5,139 nucleotides of DNA from Saprospiraceae bacterium (GTDB lineage: Bacteria; Bacteroidota; Bacteroidia; Chitinophagales; Saprospiraceae): the NCBI GenBank assembly GCA_014379065.1, contig JACMMM010000353.1:1-5139 (forward strand), given 5' to 3'. Numbering within the stretch: the stretch's first letter is position 1; each line of letters opens with the position of its first letter. Both the position numbers and the translations under genes were made by a program. The notes beneath the pieces were generated by a model. The model was not told the origin of the DNA. It was given only the letters and a program-made list of their open reading frames with translations, and did no database searches. Below are positions 1 through 5,139 of this stretch, one piece after another.

Positions 1-3000
1 CAAGAACGAACCCGGAAAATCCTTTTGCCCGACGTGATGGTTTCGGTTGTTGATTCGCTTGGTAGCATCGTGGACACCATACGGACGGACTTGGACGGCT
101 ATTACAAAACTAAAATCCTGAAAAAAGGCAACTATAAACTTTGTTTCGCGAAGGACGGCTTCACGACAACCTGCCACTCGGCTTCGGTAGTCTGGTTTTC
201 AAATCATCCTGGCGCACTGAAAATTGATCTGAAATCGAACAATTACCTGTTCGGCACTGCCCTTTTGCACGATGGCAGACCTGGAATCTACCGAAACGCC
301 GTATTTGGGGTGGAGTTTTTCACCACAGTCGAAGCCAAACTCGGCGACGCAAGGCCACGCCGTGTCCGCGCCAATGTGTCTGGAGAATACCTCCTGACGC
401 AGGTGCAACGCGCCGTGCCCTGGCAAGTGACAGCCAAGTGCCAAAAAGCGGTAGTCACCCAAACTTTCAGCAACAATGGCGGGCCGCTCAACCTGACCTT
501 GCCCAACAGCAGCCCGGTTATCCGGGGCTTTGGGGCCGTCAATGCTAACAACCAAGCCGTGATGCGCACCGCTCCCGGACAGAAGCTGACCGTCCGCGTC
601 GTCGTTGCCGACCCAGACAAACAATTATTGACCTACGTTTGGGTGCCCATGGCCGACGCACCGGGTTCAACCTTCGGAAGCACGAACCAAATCACTTGGC
701 AACTCGCCAACCTCCCCGGAAATTATCGGGTTTTCATGCTGGTCATGGACGGCTTCGGTGGAACAGCCTACCAGCCATTCGACATAGAAGCGGGCGACGA
801 GCGAGTGCGGTTTTCGGGAATCATACGCGAAATTGACGGCAGCGGGCCGATTGCCGGGGCGCAAATCAAGATCAACGGACAGTTGGCCGGCACGAGCGAT
901 GTGAACGGATATTTCAAGTTCACTTTCGCGCAAGGCAGCTCAAACTTCAGGGCCTCCTTCCCGGAGGCCAGCCAAAACCGCTATGTGCTGAACATCGAAA
1001 AAGTCGGGTATATGCTTCATTCTTCCATCTTGTTCAACGACGCCACAGGCAAGGAATATTCCCTTGTCAAATCCACTCTTGCGACGTTTGACCCCAAGAC
1101 AGAAATTGACATTCAGGAAAGGGAAGATCAGTACACAAAATTCTCCAACGACAAGGTTCGACCGCCTGTCAAACGGCCACCGGCCAGGGTCGTCATTCCG
1201 GCCAATGCCATCGTGGATTCTGCGGGGAATAAAGTGACCACACCGGTACTGGTCGGCCTGCGAAACGTTGACCTTTACGACCGGCGCGGCCTGATGCCCG
1301 GTGACTATGGCGCGATTCAAGACGGCAAACTAAAGCGTTTGGAAAGTTTCGGAGCGATTGACATACAAATCAGAGACGGAGCTAACCCGAATCGACGCTA
1401 CAAACTTGACTCCAAGGCATGGGCAGAGGTGTCCATCCCGATTGCCTCGCCGCTGGTGGCTTCCGCCCCGGCGACTACGACCTTCTGGGATTACAACGAA
1501 ACCAGCGGCTTGTGGGAAGACATCGGCATCTTGACCCGCGTCGGCGATTTTTACCGGGGCAAAACCAACAAATTTTCCACCCTCAATGCCGACTATCCCG
1601 GCGCGGATGCCACCTGCATCCAATTGTTGGACAACCCCAATAGCGCGGCGGTTTTCCCGGTCAACATTACGGTTTCCGTGCCAAACGGTGGTGTGACACA
1701 GGTGTACACCCGAACGCTGAACTCTGCTGCTGCCGACTTGCCTTTTGCTATCGTCCTGCTTCCCCCCAGATTAGTGCCTCCAGCCGGTGTGACCATCGAA
1801 GCGACCGATTCAAGGATTCCCATCCCACAAACACAAATCCAAATCGTACCAACGCGAGAACCCATTACTGGCTCAAATCTGTACGCGCCCATCCCGCCCT
1901 ACGACTACTGCAATGACGTATATTTGTTTCTTCCTCAAATTGGGCAACTGCCTTCCTCTCCAGACCAAGTTTTTCTAAATAGAATCCAAAACGATGAAGC
2001 CGCAGCAAATGAATATTACAGACTTATCGGCGCCAAGGGGCCTGGCCCGTCATACATCCCCGTGATCAATTACGCCAATTTGAATGCATGGAAGGCAAGC
2101 CAGGGATTTTCGGGGAGCGCACCAGACGCTTTCAATGCTTCGTATTTCAATGCGGGCGACTTGGCTTTTTGGCGCGGGATGCACCAGAAAAACGATGCCT
2201 TCTATGTGTCTAACTTTACCCGTGATTTCGATTCCAACGACGATGTGGACGGCACCAACAGCACCAATGCAATCGCTACTGTCGCTATGGAATCCACACC
2301 TATTTCCGCCACTCCCGGGTCAAAGTCCGTCACCAAGTTTTTGGTGTTCGCCGGGAATGGTACCCTCTCCACCTTTGCGGATCTTGACGGGTATGGACCT
2401 AAATACCTCCCCGGTTTGTGCATAGAGTGCCATGGAGGGGATAATCTGACTTGGAGTGGATTCGCCGATGGCGACGCCTTGCAGTCGTTTTATTATACCC
2501 CCGGCTTTGAGGTCAGTATTCCAAAATTCTTGCCATTTGATTTGCAGTCATTCATATATTCACAAGACCCAACTTTCGACCGGAATGCACAGGATAATAT
2601 CCCCAATTTAACCAGTCTGAACAATCAGGTGTTGAGAACAAACAGCTACAACATTCAAGAAATCCGCGATTTCCTGCTGGCTGCCTACCCTACGTCCACG
2701 AGCACCACTACAGCTATTAATTTACAGGGTTCCTTCCTTGATAATGCCTTCCCAACACTTTGGAACAACACCAATCCGCCTTATCCCGGGGCACTGCCGC
2801 CTAAGGATTTTTATACGCAGGTGGTCGGCCCATCGTGCCGAGGCTGCCACATCACCCGCACCAATCAATCTTTGCGGTTTGGAAAGGAGGCTGATTTTAA
2901 TCTAAATCCTAGTATTGGTGTTGGCTACCAGATATTTGATCAAGTATTCACTTTCAAAAGAATGCCAAATGCCAAAGTGCCATTTGTTAACTTCTGGACG

Positions 3001-3087
3001 AGCAATGGCCCGCCCCGCCAAGATGAATTGTGCAGATTCTTGGGATATCAGCCCCTCTTTATAGATCCGTTTTCGCCGTGTAAGTAA
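1..3087 (+). CDS. Multidomain exported di-haem cytochrome c-like protein with beta-sandwich repeats (5'-partial)
   Basis: The frame is open from base 1 and ends at TAA 3085-3087. The TTG at 25 is an unlikely start because it would cut into a carboxypeptidase-regulatory-like fold, so the gene begins upstream. Residues below count from that TTG. About 1-70 is a regulatory-like sandwich (TDLDGYY, then KDGF), and about 72-160 a second, diverged one. About 161-258 is PKD/Ig-like (ADPD at 195-198, MDGFGG near 241). About 261-345 is a third regulatory-like domain (TSDVNGYFKF). About 372-524 resembles ZU5/FAM171-like segments (IPANAIVDSAG at 391, MPGDYGAI at 424, FSTLNADY to 524), and about 531-630 is another beta-rich stretch. 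From about 640 comes a cytochrome module: YFNAGDLAFWRGMH (707-720), CIECH (799-803), FLPFDL (835), CRGCH (938-942) and RMPNAK, whose Met980 is a possible axial ligand. CxxCH motifs bind covalent haem c outside the cytoplasm, so export is inferred; the signal peptide lies off-window. Electron transfer or an enzymatic role is possible, but the substrate is unknown. No type IX secretion tail is recognisable. Confidence 0.8.
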   Translation, partial: QERTRKILLPDVMVSVVDSLGSIVDTIRTDLDGYYKTKILKKGNYKLCFAKDGFTTTCHSASVVWFSNHPGALKIDLKSNNYLFGTALLHDGRPGIYRNAVFGVEFFTTVEAKLGDARPRRVRANVSGEYLLTQVQRAVPWQVTAKCQKAVVTQTFSNNGGPLNLTLPNSSPVIRGFGAVNANNQAVMRTAPGQKLTVRVVVADPDKQLLTYVWVPMADAPGSTFGSTNQITWQLANLPGNYRVFMLVMDGFGGTAYQPFDIEAGDERVRFSGIIREIDGSGPIAGAQIKINGQLAGTSDVNGYFKFTFAQGSSNFRASFPEASQNRYVLNIEKVGYMLHSSILFNDATGKEYSLVKSTLATFDPKTEIDIQEREDQYTKFSNDKVRPPVKRPPARVVIPANAIVDSAGNKVTTPVLVGLRNVDLYDRRGLMPGDYGAIQDGKLKRLESFGAIDIQIRDGANPNRRYKLDSKAWAEVSIPIASPLVASAPATTTFWDYNETSGLWEDIGILTRVGDFYRGKTNKFSTLNADYPGADATCIQLLDNPNSAAVFPVNITVSVPNGGVTQVYTRTLNSAAADLPFAIVLLPPRLVPPAGVTIEATDSRIPIPQTQIQIVPTREPITGSNLYAPIPPYDYCNDVYLFLPQIGQLPSSPDQVFLNRIQNDEAAANEYYRLIGAKGPGPSYIPVINYANLNAWKASQGFSGSAPDAFNASYFNAGDLAFWRGMHQKNDAFYVSNFTRDFDSNDDVDGTNSTNAIATVAMESTPISATPGSKSVTKFLVFAGNGTLSTFADLDGYGPKYLPGLCIECHGGDNLTWSGFADGDALQSFYYTPGFEVSIPKFLPFDLQSFIYSQDPTFDRNAQDNIPNLTSLNNQVLRTNSYNIQEIRDFLLAAYPTSTSTTTAINLQGSFLDNAFPTLWNNTNPPYPGALPPKDFYTQVVGPSCRGCHITRTNQSLRFGKEADFNLNPSIGVGYQIFDQVFTFKRMPNAKVPFVNFWTSNGPPRQDELCRFLGYQPLFIDPFSPCK

Positions 3088-3120
3088 TTGACCCTATCTT
3101 GGTTTAAGGGCAATTATTTG
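3081..3120 (+). other. Imperfect hairpin overlapping the stop codon
   Basis: Bases 3081-3090 pair with 3111-3120, with two G-U wobbles and otherwise A-T/G-C pairs. After a bulged A at 3091, CCCT (3092-3095) pairs with AGGG (3107-3110), leaving an 11-nt loop. The stem contains the TAA stop codon of the cytochrome gene. No T-run follows, so it is not a classical terminator on its own. It could protect the 3' end of the mRNA or be a chance fold in AT-rich sequence. Confidence 0.3.
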
Positions 3121-3126
3121 CTCAAG

Positions 3127-3171
3127 ACAAAAAACAAGCCTAGAGCATCTGCTCTGAGGCTTGTTTTTTGT
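3127..3171 (+). terminator. Strong intrinsic terminator, probably bidirectional
   Basis: A perfect 15-bp outer stem pairs 3127-3141 with 3157-3171. A 5-bp inner stem (AGAGC 3142-3146 with GCTCT 3151-3155) follows, with a single bulged G at 3156 and the loop ATCT. The 3' arm carries six T's (3164-3169) and the 5' arm six A's (3129-3134), so transcripts from either direction would end in a U-rich stretch. It lies 39 nt after the cytochrome-gene stop and should end that transcript. The next gene is on the same strand and therefore needs its own promoter. Confidence 0.88.
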
Positions 3172-3231
3172 AGCAAAGCGGGCATACACTGGTGCTGAGT
3201 TTCCAAATAAGGCTGTAAGTTTAGAAAAGCC

Positions 3232-3239
3232 TACTTTTG
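3232..3239 (+). promoter_or_regulatory. Candidate Bacteroidota -7 box for the symporter gene
   Basis: TACTTTTG matches the Bacteroidota sigma-factor -7 consensus TAnnTTTG at every fixed position. It lies between the terminator and the next gene, where a promoter is required. No convincing TTG -33 element is visible about 19-21 nt upstream, which weakens the call. If it is used, transcription would start near 3245-3248, almost exactly at the left arm of the long inverted repeat, and the repeat would form the leader of the mRNA. Confidence 0.35.
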
Positions 3240-3243
3240 CCGA

Positions 3244-3331
3244 TCTTTGTCAGATGGCAGTTCGCAGTAGCAGGTGTCTTCGCGCTTAGTGTTGGTGTCA
3301 ACTGCTACTGCGAACTGCCAACTGACAAAGA
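3244..3331. repeat. Long near-perfect inverted repeat (30-nt arms, 28-nt loop)
   Basis: The left arm 3244-3273 and right arm 3302-3331 are reverse complements at 29 of 30 positions; the only mismatch is at A3254 opposite A3321. The spacer is 3274-3301. The right arm is itself built of short ACTGC-type units beginning at 3301, 3307, 3314 and 3321. There is no T-run, so it is not a typical terminator, and no open reading frame of note. It ends 13 nt before the symporter ATG, where it could fold into a stable leader hairpin. It may be an interspersed palindromic element like those scattered between genes in some Bacteroidota genomes; that comparison is from memory and unverified. Confidence 0.85.
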
Positions 3332-3344
3332 CCGCAACTGAACC

Positions 3345-4877
3345 ATGGCCCACCTCACTCCTAGCTTCGTCCTAGTCGTCCTTTTCCTCTACTTCGCCAT
3401 GCTCGTTGGCGTGGCTTGGTTTACCGGGCGCAACAACAGCAACGAAGGCTTTTTTCTTGCCAACCGCAAAGTGCCTTGGTATGTGGTGGCTTATGCCATG
3501 ATCGGCACGAGCATCAGCGGGGTCACGTTTATCAGCATCCCCGGTGCGGTGGGCGGCTCCGGCTTGAACATGGCTTTCTCGTACATGCAGGTAGTGATGG
3601 GCTATCTGGTGGGCTATCTTTTTATTGCTACGGTGCTGATGCCGATGTACTATCGCTTGAACCTGACGAGTATTTACGGCTACTTGGAGCAGCGGTTCGG
3701 CTGGTGGTCGTACAAAACTGGAGCGGGGTTCTTTTTGCTCTCGCGCACATTAGGTTCTGCCGCGCGGATGTTCCTGGCAGCCAGTGTTTTGCAATTGTTT
3801 GTGTTTGGCCCGATGGGGGTTCCTTTTGCCATTACGGTCGTGTTGATGCTGGCCTTGATTTACGGCTACACGTACAAGGGTGGTTTAAAAACCATCATCT
3901 GGACGGATTCGATTATGACCACTTTTTTCCTGGCGGCCTTGGTTTTCACGGTTTGGACCATCGGGAAATCGCTCAACTTTGGGGCGGGGGAAATTATTTC
4001 CAACGTGATGGGCAGCCGCTACGGACAGATATTCTTCTTCGATAATTTCCTCAGCGATCCCAACCATTTTGTAAAGCAATTTGTGAGCGGGGCACTCATC
4101 GCCACTGCCATGACCGGGCTTGACCAGGATTTGATGCAGAAAAACCTCGCCTGCAAAAACATCCGGGAAGCGCAGAAAAACATGGCCGTTTTCAGCGTTT
4201 ACCTTGTGGTCATCAACTTCCTTTTCTTGATACTAGGTGCCTTGCTCTACCTCTACGCTGGCAGCATCGGCCTCGAAATCCCAGCCCGTACCGACCAACT
4301 TTACCCCAAAATCGCCTTTGGGCATTTGGACGCCGTAGCCGGTATCTTCTTTATCCTCGGCCTCATCGGGAGCACCTACGCCAGCAGCGATTCGGCCCTC
4401 ACCGCGCTCACGACGAGTTTTTGTGTAGACTTTTTGAACTTTGAAAAAGGAAAAAATACGGAAGGCCAGACCTTTGCTTACGAAGAAGAACGTTTGGCGC
4501 ACGAACGCGCACTGGAAGCAAAACAGCGCAAAACGCGTACCTTGGTACACTTGGGCTTCTCCGGGTTGTTTGTCGTTATTATCTTGATTCTCAATGCAGT
4601 AAGCAATTCTGCGGTCATATCGCTCATCTTCAAAATAGCGGGCTACACCTACGGGCCCTTGCTCGGCTTGTTCATGTTCGGCCTTTTCACCGACCTGAAG
4701 ATCCGCGACCGTTACGCGTTGCACATTTGCCTTGCAGCGCCACTGCTGACTTTTTGCGTTGAATATTTTTTCAAAGCCTGGGCAGGCTTTGACGTAGGTT
4801 TTCTCACCATCTTGATCAATGGCCTGCTCACTACTTTCGGGTTGTGGGCAATCTCGTACCGGGAAAAATCAAACTGA
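3345..4877 (+). CDS. Sodium:solute symporter family protein (SSS/SLC5 type)
   Basis: This is a complete 510-residue inner-membrane carrier expected to couple Na+ entry to uptake of a small solute; the substrate cannot be told from the sequence. The length and about 13 hydrophobic segments fit the LeuT-fold SSS family. TM1 is about 7-27 and TM2 about 45-67 (MIGTSISG at 52-59). The family-typical YKGGLKTIIWTD lies at 177-188 and TGLDQDLMQKNL at 257-268. STYASSDSALTALTTSF (343-359) is in the helix that in PutP and vSGLT supplies Ser/Thr ligands for the second Na+ site. A charged cytoplasmic loop (about 367-398) precedes the last four helices. The ATG at 3345 is the first possible start, since an in-frame TGA lies at 3339-3341. 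No Shine-Dalgarno is present, as is usual in Bacteroidota. A terminator lies upstream and a 37-nt gap downstream, so it may be co-transcribed with the following gene. Nearest relatives by pattern are Na+/iodide- or multivitamin-like SLC5 subgroups, but this does not fix the substrate. Confidence 0.93.
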   Translation: MAHLTPSFVLVVLFLYFAMLVGVAWFTGRNNSNEGFFLANRKVPWYVVAYAMIGTSISGVTFISIPGAVGGSGLNMAFSYMQVVMGYLVGYLFIATVLMPMYYRLNLTSIYGYLEQRFGWWSYKTGAGFFLLSRTLGSAARMFLAASVLQLFVFGPMGVPFAITVVLMLALIYGYTYKGGLKTIIWTDSIMTTFFLAALVFTVWTIGKSLNFGAGEIISNVMGSRYGQIFFFDNFLSDPNHFVKQFVSGALIATAMTGLDQDLMQKNLACKNIREAQKNMAVFSVYLVVINFLFLILGALLYLYAGSIGLEIPARTDQLYPKIAFGHLDAVAGIFFILGLIGSTYASSDSALTALTTSFCVDFLNFEKGKNTEGQTFAYEEERLAHERALEAKQRKTRTLVHLGFSGLFVVIILILNAVSNSAVISLIFKIAGYTYGPLLGLFMFGLFTDLKIRDRYALHICLAAPLLTFCVEYFFKAWAGFDVGFLTILINGLLTTFGLWAISYREKSN

Positions 4878-4914
4878 TTCGGTCAAATAAATCAACGAAT
4901 TGCCTCGCTCTAAA

Positions 4915-5139
4915 ATGTCAAACAAACGATTTTCCATAAAAGCCTTCCTCTTGCGATGGTACTTTCCGTTGCTGGTCGTTTTTACCATTTTCGCAGGACT
5001 GAACCAGCAAAAATATCCCGACATGATCTTTTCTAGCGATAGAGAAGGTTACTACATGTACATAGCAGCGCCGTTTTTTAGTGGCGGCTTCGCCAATTAC
5101 AAACCGAGCAGCGATATTTTCACCCCTTATCCGGGTACA
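4915..5139 (+). CDS. Probable polytopic membrane protein, possibly glycosyltransferase-like (3'-partial)
   Basis: Only the first 75 residues are visible; the frame is open through the right edge. A short basic N-terminus (SNKRF, then LLRWY) leads into one hydrophobic helix at about 16-30, the expected first inside-to-outside membrane segment. After it comes SSDREGYYMYIAAPFFSGGF at about 43-62. This resembles the SDGEGYYMYLPA-type motif that I recall from the first outer loop of Bacteroidota multi-span proteins annotated as hypothetical or GT39/mannosyltransferase-like, where the acidic residues may be functional. That assignment is from pattern memory, and the diagnostic rest of the protein is off-window. 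The ATG at 4915 is preceded by an A-rich stretch (TAAA) and no Shine-Dalgarno. It begins 37 nt after the symporter stop with no terminator or clear promoter between, so co-transcription is plausible. Confidence 0.7.
   Translation, partial: MSNKRFSIKAFLLRWYFPLLVVFTIFAGLNQQKYPDMIFSSDREGYYMYIAAPFFSGGFANYKPSSDIFTPYPGT

Noticed and set aside
25..27. TTG as the true start of the cytochrome-like gene
   Set aside because: The frame is open to base 1, and a start here would remove the first strand of a carboxypeptidase-regulatory-like domain. A start outside the window is more likely.
951..969. Perfect 7-bp inverted repeat with a 5-nt loop
   Set aside because: It lies within the coding region with no T-run. 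Short palindromes of this size occur by chance.
199..1892. Several minus-strand open frames of about 90-140 codons opposite the cytochrome-like gene
   Set aside because: They overlap one another and the supported gene, have no recognisable motifs, and are expected by chance in GC-moderate coding DNA.
3088..3344. Insertion sequence or attachment site around the intergenic inverted repeat
   Set aside because: There is no transposase, no flanking target-site duplication that I can see, and no tRNA. A small palindromic repeat is the most that can be supported.
4233..4724. Minus-strand open frame of 163 codons inside the symporter gene
   Set aside because: It lies wholly antisense to a strongly supported gene, its translation shows no recognisable domain or motif, and it is best read as a shadow of the coding frame.
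4877..4900. 5-bp inverted repeat (ATTCG/CGAAT) between symporter and next gene
   Set aside because: The stem is too short for its 14-nt loop and no T-run follows, so it does not support a terminator.

Overview
The window reads as chromosomal DNA from a Bacteroidota bacterium, possibly of the Saprospiria/Haliscomenobacter type. The phylum call is inferred from gene families. It rests on a giant surface-type protein with carboxypeptidase-regulatory-like beta-sandwich modules, a sodium:solute symporter of a type common in Bacteroidota, a membrane protein with an EGYYMY motif, no Shine-Dalgarno sequences before the starts, and a TAnnTTTG-type -7 box. The genus is a guess. All three genes lie on the + strand.

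Positions 1-3087 hold the 3' part of a very long gene; the reading frame is open through the left edge, so its true start is outside the window. The visible 1,028 codons encode a chain of beta-sandwich modules: carboxypeptidase-regulatory-like, PKD/Ig-like, and a ZU5/FAM171-like segment. A C-terminal module of about 380 residues follows, with two CxxCH haem c motifs. It is probably an exported di-haem cytochrome c-like protein with an adhesin-like front end.

Positions 3088-3344 are intergenic. They hold an imperfect hairpin over the stop codon, a strong symmetric hairpin terminator (3127-3171), a candidate -7 promoter box (3232-3239), and a long, nearly perfect inverted repeat (30-nt arms, one mismatch, 28-nt loop). 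The repeat ends 13 nt before the next start codon.

Positions 3345-4877 encode a complete 510-residue sodium:solute symporter of unknown substrate. After 37 nt with no terminator, a third gene starts at 4915 and runs off the right edge. Its first 75 residues resemble the N-termini of Bacteroidota polytopic membrane proteins of glycosyltransferase-like type. The last two genes may be one transcription unit, separated by the terminator from the cytochrome gene.

I see no RNA gene, CRISPR array, transposase or clear new multi-gene system. The most unusual items are the architecture of the cytochrome-bearing protein and the long inverted repeat at the symporter's translation start.
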